This document shows positions 1 through 6,106 of a stretch of 10,186 nucleotides of DNA, one piece after another. Made by a program: the position numbers and the translations under genes. Below the pieces are notes generated by a model. That model did no database searches. It was not told where the DNA came from and saw only the letters and a list, made by a program, of their open reading frames with translations. The stretch is taken from positions 1 to 10,186 of the forward strand of contig CATKXN010000102.1 of assembly GCA_949840605.1 (NCBI GenBank), read 5' to 3'. The stretch is from an uncultured Alistipes sp. GTDB taxonomy: Bacteria; Bacteroidota; Bacteroidia; Bacteroidales; Rikenellaceae. How positions within the stretch are numbered: the first letter of the stretch is position 1; the number at the start of each line of letters is the position of its first letter.

Positions 1-795
1 TACATTGGCCCCGGCTATCCACTGGCCATAGAGCTTTCCCCACACGGCTTTACCCCAGCCTGTGTCGGCCAGGGTAAGGTGTAGGCTATCTTCATCAAGA
101 TTGTGCCAGTAGCTGGCGGTTATGATCTGCCCCAGCGGATAGGTGAAATCGTGGGCCACCATCTTCGGCTCGCCCGTCGTTCCCGACGTGAAATACATCA
201 TCATGATGTCGTCGTTGGCATTGGCTCGCTCCGGACGCACGAAGGGAGCCGCCCCGGCAATGCCCTCGTGAAAGTCGAGAAAGCCGTCGGGAATCCCGGG
301 CCCCACGCTTATCAGCACCTCCGCAGTGGGGCACTCGGGCATGGCCGCCGCGATATGATCGGTGATGACCGCCTCGCCGGCCGCCACGATCGCCTTGATC
401 CGGGCCGTGTTGCAGCGGTAGACGATGTCCTTCTTGGTCAGCAGGTGGGTCGCGGGGATCACTACGGCCCCCAGCTTGTGGAGTGCGAGGATCGAGAACC
501 AGAATTCGTAGCGCCGCTTGAGGATCAGCATCACCGCGTCGCCCTTGCCGATGCCCAGGCTCCGGAACCACGAGGCCGTGCGGTCGCTCGCGCGTTTGAG
601 ATCGGCGAAGGTGAACTGAATCTCCTCGCCCCGGTCGTCGGTCCACAGGAGCGCCTTTTTGTCGGGCTGCTCCGCGGCGTAGGCGTCGACGACGTCGTAG
701 GCGAAATTGAAATTTTCGGGAACGCGGATGTGCAGGTTCCTGCGCAGATCTTCCTGCGACTCGAACGCGGTCTGGGTTAAGAATCGTTCTACCAT
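1..795 (-). CDS. AMP-binding acyl-CoA synthetase, N-terminal part (cut by left window edge)
   Basis: This is the N-terminal 265 residues of an adenylate-forming acyl/acetyl-CoA synthetase, which activates a carboxylic acid with ATP to an acyl-adenylate and transfers it to CoA. The ATP-binding signature YFTSGTTGEPK is at residues 201-211. Before it, TFADLKRAS (about 62-70) and the stretch around EFWFSILALHKLGAVVIPAT are typical of the ANL superfamily. After it, the segment DTGWGKAVWGKLYGQW resembles acetyl-CoA-synthetase-like and medium-chain acyl-CoA ligases. Full-length relatives are about 550 aa, so roughly half the gene lies outside the window. The start at 795 sits 4 nt after the stop of the XRE/cupin regulator gene, so the two are probably cotranscribed. 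Substrate cannot be told from this half. Codons for residues 224-265 are less G/C-ending than the rest (see findings). The family call is firm; the exact substrate is unknown. Confidence 0.9.
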   Translation of the reverse strand, partial: MVERFLTQTAFESQEDLRRNLHIRVPENFNFAYDVVDAYAAEQPDKKALLWTDDRGEEIQFTFADLKRASDRTASWFRSLGIGKGDAVMLILKRRYEFWFSILALHKLGAVVIPATHLLTKKDIVYRCNTARIKAIVAAGEAVITDHIAAAMPECPTAEVLISVGPGIPDGFLDFHEGIAGAAPFVRPERANANDDIMMMYFTSGTTGEPKMVAHDFTYPLGQIITASYWHNLDEDSLHLTLADTGWGKAVWGKLYGQWIAGANV

Positions 796-799
796 ACGC

Positions 800-1357
800 T
801 TACATGATTATGGCCAGAAACCGGACCGTTTTTCCGTCGAGAGCTTTCATTCCGTGGGGCTGCGCCGAGTCGAAATAGAGGCTGTCGCCCGGTTCGAGTT
901 CGAACTCCCGGCCGTTCAGGCTGATGAGCAGCCGGCCTTCGAGCACGTAGTTCATCTCCTGCCCGTCGTGGGCGTTCAGGTGCATCGGGACATCGGCCGG
1001 AGCCGGCTCCACCGTCACGATGAAGGGGTCGATCTTCCGCCCGCGGAATCCCGAGGCCAGGGCCTCGTACCTGTACGCCTTGCGGCGCTCCACCGCCACG
1101 CCTTTTCCGGCGCGGGTGATGAAATAGGAGTTCATCCGGGGCTCCTCGCCGAACATCAGCACGTCGAGGCTGATGCCGTAATGGCGGGATATGGCCTGCA
1201 GCACATTGACCGAGAAATCGGTCTGCCCGCTCTCCATGGCCCGGTACTGCTCGGGGGTCAGGTGGCAGCTTTCGGCCACCTCCCGCTCCGACAATTCGAG
1301 CACCTCGCGCAGCCCGCGCAGGCGGGTCGCGATCGATTGAATGGGATCGTCACACAT
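800..1357 (-). CDS. XRE-family HTH regulator with C-terminal cupin domain
   Basis: This is a 185-aa predicted cytoplasmic transcription regulator. Residues about 8-70 form an XRE/Cro-type helix-turn-helix (LRGLREVLELSEREVAES, then LTPEQYRAMESGQTDF and the fourth helix NVLQAISRHYGI). Residues about 110-185 form a small cupin barrel. Its motif 1 is around H126, H130 and E134 followed by NYVLEGRLLISLNG; motif 2 is PGDSLYFDSAQPHGM with H168. These His/Glu residues are candidate metal or ligand contacts. In this family (PuuR/SutR-like architecture) the cupin senses a small molecule and the HTH binds DNA. The neighbour 4 nt downstream is an acyl-CoA synthetase, so the natural inference is a regulator of that operon responding to a carboxylic acid or its CoA ester; that is inference only. 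The start at 1357 places the HTH at the usual distance from the N-terminus. Confidence 0.9.
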   Translation of the reverse strand: MCDDPIQSIATRLRGLREVLELSEREVAESCHLTPEQYRAMESGQTDFSVNVLQAISRHYGISLDVLMFGEEPRMNSYFITRAGKGVAVERRKAYRYEALASGFRGRKIDPFIVTVEPAPADVPMHLNAHDGQEMNYVLEGRLLISLNGREFELEPGDSLYFDSAQPHGMKALDGKTVRFLAIIM

Positions 1358-1667
1358 TATTCTGTCTTTTTTTATTGAAAGTCCGTTTTTTTGCGTCGTT
1401 CCGCACCCCTCACTGACGATCCGAAACTTACGTCAAAGCCGTTCTGCACCCGCTTTTGTGCCGTGCATGGCGTAAAGATACGGAAAATATCCAAAAATCG
1501 TAACCGCCCGTTCCATTTTATCCTTCGCATTTGCAGCCGCAGAACGCCCCGAGAAGCCGCAACATAGCTAAAAATGAGACTTTTAGTCAAAAAACTGATT
1601 CGATTCTACACCGCCGTTCCCGCTGCCGCAGTTAACTTGCGTAACAATCCAAAACGAGCCTAACGCC
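1358..1667. other. Divergent intergenic region with no convincing gene
   Basis: These 310 bp separate the leftward XRE/cupin operon from the rightward phosphoesterase gene and must hold both promoters. The region is AT-richer than the flanking genes. On the minus strand TATCTTTA (1473-1480) matches the Bacteroidetes -7 consensus TAnnTTTG at all but one position but lacks a TTTG about 20 nt upstream. A second minus-strand candidate is listed separately (1563-1591). On the plus strand I find no good -33/-7 pair before 1668; TAACTTGC at 1633-1640 is a poor match. A 72-codon minus-strand reading frame (1372-1590) is rich in Arg and Lys, resembles nothing I know and is probably chance. A 4-bp inverted repeat GACT/AGTC (1578-1588) is too short to call an operator. 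Confidence 0.6.
1563..1591 (-). promoter_or_regulatory. Weak candidate promoter for the XRE/cupin-acyl-CoA synthetase operon
   Basis: Read on the minus strand, TTTG (1591-1588) is followed 17 nt later by TAGCTATG (1570-1563), one mismatch from the Bacteroidetes -7 element TAnnTTTG. The spacing is shorter than the 19-21 nt usual for this promoter class, and the implied 5' leader would be about 200 nt. The alternative -7 at 1480-1473 is closer to the gene but has no -33 partner. Either could be chance in AT-rich DNA. Confidence 0.2.
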
Positions 1668-3653
1668 ATGAAAAAAACGATGTTTGCTCAAATCCGAACC
1701 TTACTGGCCGTCGTCTGCCTGGGAGGATTCCTCTTCGCATGCAGCGACAAACCGAAGGTCGAAATCCCTGCCGACCGGCTCGAGATCACAGGCGTGGTCA
1801 TCCCCTCTGAACTCGAAGTGCTCCGGGGCGGGGAGGTAACTATCGCCGGAAGGGGGTTTGCGGAAGGGGACCGCTTCAAACTCACGTCCGCGGAGCATCC
1901 TTCGGAAAGTTACCTGGTCGAAGCCCATTCGATCACCGACGAAAGCGCCGGATTTACGCTCCCCGAACTGCTTGCCACCGGAACCTGGAAGATCGCCATC
2001 GTCCGCGGCGAACGCACGCTCACGCTGGGCACCGTCAAACTGACCGTCAATCCCGTCGTCAGCATCCCCGACATCTCCGGCATGAATATAAAGGGAGCGG
2101 TCCTCTGCGGCGACCGGCCCGTTGCAGGCGTTGTCGTATCCGACGGATTCGCCGTGACACGGACCGACGGAGACGGCGTCTACCACCTCAGGTCGGACAA
2201 GAAAAGCGGATATGTCTTCATTTCCCTGCCGGGCGGTTACGAGGTCCCGGTCGTGAAGACCGTCCCCCAGTTCTACAAACGCCTCTCCCAACCGGCTGCG
2301 GTGATCGAACAGCGGGACTTCATCCTGACACGGCGGCCCAACGACAGGCACCGGATGGCGGTCTTCACGGATACGCACCTGGCCGGCCGCAACAACGACC
2401 GCACCCAGTTCGCCGGCGGGTTCCTTGCCGAGATGAACGGACTCGTCGCCGATGCGAAAGCCTCGGGCACGAACCTCTACTGCATGGCTCTGGGCGATCT
2501 GGCCTGGGACCTCTACTGGTACGACAAATCGTATAACCTCGGGAACTACCTCGATGAGATCTCGTCGCTCGACTGCGCGGTTTTCAGTGTCCCGGGCAAC
2601 CACGACAACGACCCCTACGAGACCGACGACTGGCTCTGCGAGGTTCCGTTCCGCCGGATCATCGGTCCGACTTATTACTCGTTCAACCTCGGCAGGGTCC
2701 ACTACATCCTGCTCGACAACATCGTGTACATCAACACCGGAGGTTCCCAGGGCACCGTCGGATCGCGGAATTACGACGCCCGAATCGTTTCCGACCAGAT
2801 CGCCTGGCTGAAGAAGGACCTGGCGACGATCTCCGACAAGAGCACCCCGATCGTCGTGGGAATGCATATCCAGCTCTTCGGATATCCCTCGCTCGACGCC
2901 TCGGGCAGCCAGACCCAGGTCTTCCGGCTCGACAATGCCGAAGAGCTGACGGCCTGCTTCAGCGAATTCACCGACGTGAGCTTCCTCACGGGACACACCC
3001 ACATGAACTACAACGTCACGCCCCGCGACAGCAGCCTGCCGAACATCCGCGAGCACAACATCGCGGCCGTATGCGCCACCTGGTGGTGGACGGGCAAAGA
3101 GGGTTATGCGGACAACCACATCTGCGTCGACGGATCGCCCGGCGGCTACAAGCTATTCGACATCGACGGCACCCGGTTCGGGTGGCACTACAAAGCCATC
3201 GGCAAGGACAGCGACTACCAGTTTCGCACCTACGATCTCAACGAATCGCTGATCACCGTCGAGAAGTACTGCCCCGAAACCTCCGTTCCCGCCGAAGCGG
3301 CCAAAAACACTTTCGGCTACAACCTCCCCAACAAAAACAACGAGGTGCTTATCAACGTCTGGGACTGGGATTCCGACTGGACGCTCACCGTCACGGAGCT
3401 GCCCGCACGGAAGAATCTGACGGTACAACGCGTTTTTGCCTACGACCCGCTCCATATCATCTCCTACAACATGCAGCGCTACGCACATCGTGCGACAAGC
3501 CTCACCTTCCCCACCAAGCGGACGGTCCACCTGTTCAAGGCCACGGCATCTTCAGCCGTTTCGACCCTGGAAATCACGGCCGTAAACGGCCAGGGCGTCT
3601 CCTATACGCAGACCATGACCCGCCCCAAACCGCTCGCCTTCGACATGCAGTGA
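1668..3653 (+). CDS. Calcineurin-like metallophosphoesterase, predicted lipoprotein
   Basis: This is a 661-aa predicted lipoprotein. The N-terminus MKKTMFAQIR, a hydrophobic stretch and the lipobox LFAC give lipidated Cys25 followed by SDKPK. Residues about 38-130 look like an immunoglobulin-like/IPT-type beta domain (ITGVVIPSELEVLRGGEVTI, then VKLTV). Residues about 140-218 resemble the MetallophosN beta domain. The catalytic domain carries D235-x-H237, G276-D277, G310-N-H312-D313, H400 and G442-H-T-H445, the full two-metal set of the calcineurin-like superfamily. Residues about 470-661 match in position and style the MetallophosC domain of Bacteroidetes homologues. The substrate is unknown; a periplasmic or surface phosphomonoester or phosphodiester is inferred. 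It appears monocistronic, between a divergent promoter region and its own terminator. The start is set by the signal peptide. It is unrelated to the his operon beyond adjacency. Confidence 0.9.
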   Translation: MKKTMFAQIRTLLAVVCLGGFLFACSDKPKVEIPADRLEITGVVIPSELEVLRGGEVTIAGRGFAEGDRFKLTSAEHPSESYLVEAHSITDESAGFTLPELLATGTWKIAIVRGERTLTLGTVKLTVNPVVSIPDISGMNIKGAVLCGDRPVAGVVVSDGFAVTRTDGDGVYHLRSDKKSGYVFISLPGGYEVPVVKTVPQFYKRLSQPAAVIEQRDFILTRRPNDRHRMAVFTDTHLAGRNNDRTQFAGGFLAEMNGLVADAKASGTNLYCMALGDLAWDLYWYDKSYNLGNYLDEISSLDCAVFSVPGNHDNDPYETDDWLCEVPFRRIIGPTYYSFNLGRVHYILLDNIVYINTGGSQGTVGSRNYDARIVSDQIAWLKKDLATISDKSTPIVVGMHIQLFGYPSLDASGSQTQVFRLDNAEELTACFSEFTDVSFLTGHTHMNYNVTPRDSSLPNIREHNIAAVCATWWWTGKEGYADNHICVDGSPGGYKLFDIDGTRFGWHYKAIGKDSDYQFRTYDLNESLITVEKYCPETSVPAEAAKNTFGYNLPNKNNEVLINVWDWDSDWTLTVTELPARKNLTVQRVFAYDPLHIISYNMQRYAHRATSLTFPTKRTVHLFKATASSAVSTLEITAVNGQGVSYTQTMTRPKPLAFDMQ

Positions 3654-3670
3654 GGGGGCTTGCCGATTCA

Positions 3671-3709
3671 GGGGCCGCACCCTGAACGGAGGCGGCCCCG
3701 ATTTTTTTT
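3671..3709 (+). terminator. Intrinsic terminator of the phosphoesterase gene
   Basis: GGGGCCGC (3671-3678) pairs perfectly with GCGGCCCC (3692-3699) around a 13-nt loop, in which CC/GG (3681-3682 with 3688-3689) could add two pairs. It is followed by eight T residues at 3702-3709. It starts 17 nt after the phosphoesterase stop and ends 10 nt before the his promoter -33 element, insulating the two transcription units. Confidence 0.9.
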
Positions 3710-3719
3710 CGGCCCGAAT

Positions 3720-3751
3720 TTTGCTTTTTCCGAATGAAAGCCCTATATTTG
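3720..3751 (+). promoter_or_regulatory. Bacteroidetes-type promoter of the his operon
   Basis: TTTG at 3720-3723 and TATATTTG at 3744-3751 match the primary-sigma consensus of Bacteroides (-33 TTTG, -7 TAnnTTTG) with no mismatch and a 20-nt spacer, the usual distance. The expected transcription start is about 3756-3759, giving only 11-14 nt before the leader-peptide ATG at 3770 and a hisG leader of about 185 nt. Confidence 0.85.
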
Positions 3752-3769
3752 TCCCCGACAACGACAGAA

Positions 3770-3823
3770 ATGACGATTTTCAACCATATCCATCATCACC
3801 ATCACCGCTTTACCGAGGGGTAG
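3770..3823 (+). CDS. hisL: his operon leader peptide (six His in 17 residues)
   Basis: A 17-codon frame ATG...TAG encodes MTIFNHIHHHHHRFTEG. His occupies residue 6 and residues 8-12 (codons 3791-3805), using both CAT and CAC. The enterobacterial HisL peptide (16 aa, seven consecutive His) has the same design, although this one is not obviously homologous outside the His run. The frame starts 11-14 nt after the predicted transcription start and lies just ahead of an antiterminator and a terminator hairpin that precede hisG. Its role is inferred to be the sensor of charged tRNA-His: a ribosome stalled on the His codons lets the operon be transcribed. There is no evident Shine-Dalgarno sequence (the upstream bases are A-rich: CGACAGAA), as is normal in this phylum. 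The peptide itself probably has no function after synthesis. Confidence 0.9.
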   Translation: MTIFNHIHHHHHRFTEG

Positions 3824-3872
3824 GTCGATCATGTATATGTGAAACAACGCAATTATATGAAGCTCACCCCCT
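3815..3872 (+). promoter_or_regulatory. Antiterminator hairpin of the his attenuator
   Basis: By hand pairing, three stacked helices form one long hairpin. The outer helix is 3815-3825 with 3862-3872: core GGGGT (3817-3821) to ACCCC (3866-3870), then GGT (3823-3825) to GCT (3862-3864) with G.U wobbles, and two mismatches. The middle helix TCATGTA (3829-3835) pairs with TATATGA (3854-3860), seven pairs with one wobble. The inner helix is TGTG (3838-3841) to CGCA (3848-3851). The 3' arm is the 5' arm and loop of the terminator, so the two structures exclude each other. The 5' arm covers the leader stop codon (3821-3823): a ribosome finishing the peptide would mask it, while one stalled on the His codons would not. 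No energy was calculated. Confidence 0.7.
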
Positions 3873-3887
3873 GCGGGTGGGCTTTTT
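3860..3887 (+). terminator. Attenuator (intrinsic terminator) in the his leader
   Basis: GCTCACCC (3862-3869) pairs with GGGTGGGC (3875-3882) over eight pairs, one of them a U.G wobble, around the 5-nt loop CCTGC. AA (3860-3861) can extend the stem with the first T residues. Five T residues (3883-3887) follow. The hairpin lies 38 nt after the leader-peptide stop and 56 nt before the hisG start. It is inferred to stop transcription when histidine is plentiful. The T-tract is short, so some read-through is likely. Confidence 0.88.
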
Positions 3888-3943
3888 CATATGCCGAACC
3901 GCAGGTGGGTGTCGCGAAACGAAACAATCAACACACACCGAAT

Positions 3944-4795
3944 ATGCTGAGAATAGCCATCCAGGCCAAGGGCCGACTGAACGAACAGAGCATCGAACTG
4001 CTTTCCGAAGCAGGCATCCGCGTTGCCGAGAGCAAGCGCAAACTCATCTCCCGCGCCGAGGGATTTCCGCTGGAAGTCCTCTACCTGCGCGACGACGACA
4101 TTCCGCAGGCCGTAGCCATGGGCGTCGCCGACGCGGGCATCGTGGGACTGAACGAGGTCGCCGAGAAGGGTTTCCCGGTCGAACAGGTCATGGACCTCGG
4201 GTTCGGAGGCTGCCGCATCTCGCTGGCCGTGCCCAAATCCACGCCCTACGAGGGTCCCGACTTCTTCCGCGGCAAGCGCGTCGCCACCTCCTACCCCAAC
4301 ATCCTCGCCCGCTACTTCGCCGAGCGCGGCATCGAGGCCGAAATCCACACCATCGAAGGTTCCGTGGAAATCGCCCCGGCCGTAGGCATGGCCGACGCCA
4401 TCTTCGACATCGTCTCTTCGGGCGGCACGCTCATCTCGAACGGGCTCACGGAGGTCGAAAAGGTCTTCTTCTCCGAGGCGGTGCTCATCGCAAACCCCGG
4501 TCTCGACAGCGACAAACGCCGCGAAATCGAGCAGCTCACGTTCCGCTTCAACTCGATCCTCGACAGCCGCGGAATGAAATACGTGCTGATGAACCTCCCG
4601 AAGGAGCGTCTCGACGACGCCATCCGCATTCTCCCCGGGATGCGCAGCCCGACGGTGCTGCCGCTGGCGCAGGAGGGGTGGTGCTCGATCCACGCCGTGA
4701 TCGCCCAGGACCAGCTCTGGGAACGCATCGAACGCCTCAAGGAGATCGGGGCCGAAGGCATCCTGATCCTGGCCCTCGAAAACATGATCCGCTAA
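3944..4795 (+). CDS. hisG: ATP phosphoribosyltransferase, long form
   Basis: This enzyme condenses ATP with PRPP to phosphoribosyl-ATP, the committed and feedback-inhibited step of histidine synthesis. The protein is 283 aa and starts MLRIAIQAKGRLNEQS, the conserved HisG N-terminus. The family signature and PRPP-binding stretch runs from about E142 (EIAPAVGMADAIFDIVSSGG, then TLISNGL) to about residue 168. Residues about 207-283 (LMNLPKERLDDAIRILPGMRSPTV to the end) form the C-terminal ACT-like regulatory domain of the long form. It should therefore be a hexamer inhibited by histidine and need no HisZ. The frame stays open upstream to a GTG at 3839 and an ATG at 3857, but that extension runs through the attenuator hairpin and matches no HisG, so the ATG at 3944 is chosen. 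It is the first structural gene, 15 nt ahead of hisD, controlled by the upstream attenuator. Confidence 0.97.
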   Translation: MLRIAIQAKGRLNEQSIELLSEAGIRVAESKRKLISRAEGFPLEVLYLRDDDIPQAVAMGVADAGIVGLNEVAEKGFPVEQVMDLGFGGCRISLAVPKSTPYEGPDFFRGKRVATSYPNILARYFAERGIEAEIHTIEGSVEIAPAVGMADAIFDIVSSGGTLISNGLTEVEKVFFSEAVLIANPGLDSDKRREIEQLTFRFNSILDSRGMKYVLMNLPKERLDDAIRILPGMRSPTVLPLAQEGWCSIHAVIAQDQLWERIERLKEIGAEGILILALENMIR

Positions 4796-4810
4796 AATCC
4801 CGAACCCGAT

Positions 4811-6106
4811 ATGGAAATCCTCAACATCTACCCCAACCCCGACCGCCCCGACTGGGCTTCCCTCACCGAACGCTGCACGCGGCAGGAGGAGGAGATCACC
4901 CGTCAGGTGGCCTCGATCCTCGACGAGGTGCGCACCGGCGGCGACCGGGCCCTGCGCGACATCACCCGCCGCATCGAGGGCCGCGATTGCGAAACGTTCG
5001 AAGTCCCCGCCGACGTCCGCCGCGCGGCCGCGTCGCTCGTCCCCGCGGCGCTGAAGGAGGCCCTCGCCACCGCCAAGGCCAACATCGAAGCCTTCCACCG
5101 CGCCCAGCTGCCCCCCGAGGTCAGCGTTGAACCGATGCCGGGCGTGCGGTGCGTCCAGCGCGCGCTGCCCATCCGCCGCGTGGGGCTCTACATCCCCGGC
5201 GGCAAGGCTCCGCTGTTCTCCACGGTGCTGATGCTGGCCGTTCCGGCCCGCGTCGCCGGATGTGCGGAGGTCGTGCTCTGCACCCCCGCGCGTCCCGACG
5301 GCACCATAGCCCCCGAAATCCTCTATGCCGCCGACCTCTGCGGCGTGGACCGCGTCTACGCCGTAGGCGGCGCGCAGGCCGTGGCGGCCCTGGCCTACGG
5401 CACCGAGAGCATCCCGCGCGTGGACAAGATCTTCGGCCCAGGCAACCGCTACGTCACCAAGGCCAAACAGCTGGTCGGAGCCAACGATGTGGCCGTCGAT
5501 CTTCCGGCAGGCCCCTCGGAGGTGCTCGTGCTGGCCGACGACGGAGCGTCGCCCGACTTCGCCGCCGCCGACCTCCTCTCGCAGGCCGAACACGGGGGCG
5601 ACAGCCAGGCGGTGCTGGTCTGCGCCTCGGAACGCTTCGCCCGCGACACCCGGCGCGCCGTCGAAGAGCAGCTGCAGCAGCTCCGGCGCGGCGAGACCAT
5701 CCGCGAAGCGCTCCGCCAGAGCCGTATCGTGGTGCTCGACAGCCGCGAAAAGATGATCGACTTCGCCAACGCCTATGCCCCCGAGCATCTGATCGTCTCG
5801 ATGCGCGACGCCTGGGAGGCCGCCGCGCAGATCACCGCCGCCGGCAGCGTCTTCATCGGGCCGTGGTCACCCGAAAGCGCCGGCGACTACGCCTCGGGCA
5901 CCAACCACACGCTGCCCACGGGCGGCTGGGCGCGGGCTTACAGCGGCGTCAACACCGACTCGTTCCTGCGCAAGATCACCTATCAGGAACTCACCCGCGA
6001 CGGGCTTTCGGCCCTCTCCCCGGCGATCGTCGCCATGGCCGAGGCCGAAGGGCTCGGGGCGCACGCCGCCGCGGTCCGCGTCCGTCTGAAAAAAGAACGC
6101 TCATGA
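4811..6106 (+). CDS. hisD: Histidinol dehydrogenase
   Basis: This enzyme carries out the last two steps of the pathway, oxidising L-histidinol through histidinal to L-histidine with two NAD+. The protein is 431 aa, close to the usual 430-435. Zinc ligands are visible as Q258 and H261 (SQAEHGGDSQ), D359 (GDYASGTNH) and H418 near the C-terminus. The catalytic pair E325-H326 is in APEHL. Each lies one residue before its Escherichia coli counterpart (Q259, H262, D360, H419, E326, H327). The GPGNRYVTKAKQLV and DLPAGPSEVLVLAD segments are further family hallmarks. It begins 15 nt after hisG, and its stop overlaps the hisC start as ATGA, which suggests translational coupling. Nothing unusual is seen in the protein. 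Confidence 0.98.
   Translation: MEILNIYPNPDRPDWASLTERCTRQEEEITRQVASILDEVRTGGDRALRDITRRIEGRDCETFEVPADVRRAAASLVPAALKEALATAKANIEAFHRAQLPPEVSVEPMPGVRCVQRALPIRRVGLYIPGGKAPLFSTVLMLAVPARVAGCAEVVLCTPARPDGTIAPEILYAADLCGVDRVYAVGGAQAVAALAYGTESIPRVDKIFGPGNRYVTKAKQLVGANDVAVDLPAGPSEVLVLADDGASPDFAAADLLSQAEHGGDSQAVLVCASERFARDTRRAVEEQLQQLRRGETIREALRQSRIVVLDSREKMIDFANAYAPEHLIVSMRDAWEAAAQITAAGSVFIGPWSPESAGDYASGTNHTLPTGGWARAYSGVNTDSFLRKITYQELTRDGLSALSPAIVAMAEAEGLGAHAAAVRVRLKKERS

Noticed and set aside
95..780. Two open frames (minus 95-646 and plus 103-780) at the left end
   Set aside because: Both are out of frame with the real minus-strand AMP-binding gene, whose signature YFTSGTTGEPK is unambiguous.
1578..1588. 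Inverted repeat GACT-TTT-AGTC as a possible operator
   Set aside because: Only 4-bp arms in AT-rich DNA; expected by chance and with no second copy seen.
1372..1590. 72-codon minus-strand frame in the divergent intergenic region
   Set aside because: No recognisable domain, basic low-quality composition, and it overlaps the region that must hold promoters; probably chance.
1701..3119. 472-codon open frame on the minus strand inside the phosphoesterase gene
   Set aside because: It is a shadow frame of the strong coding signal on the plus strand, with Arg/Val/Asp-rich low-complexity content and no motifs.
3785..3805. CAT/CAC repeat run considered as a simple-sequence repeat
   Set aside because: It is explained by the His codons of the leader peptide, with a proper ATG and TAG in frame and a terminator behind it.
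3887..5788. 633-codon open frame on the minus strand opposite hisG and hisD
   Set aside because: It lies antisense to two fully convincing enzymes, is rich in Gly, Asp, Val and Ala as expected from the complement of GC-biased codons, and shows no recognisable domain.
5149..6102. Long in-frame open extension ahead of hisC, inside hisD
   Set aside because: Its translation is Arg/Pro/Ala-rich nonsense from a high-GC frame; HisC homology starts at 6103, where ATGA couples it to hisD.
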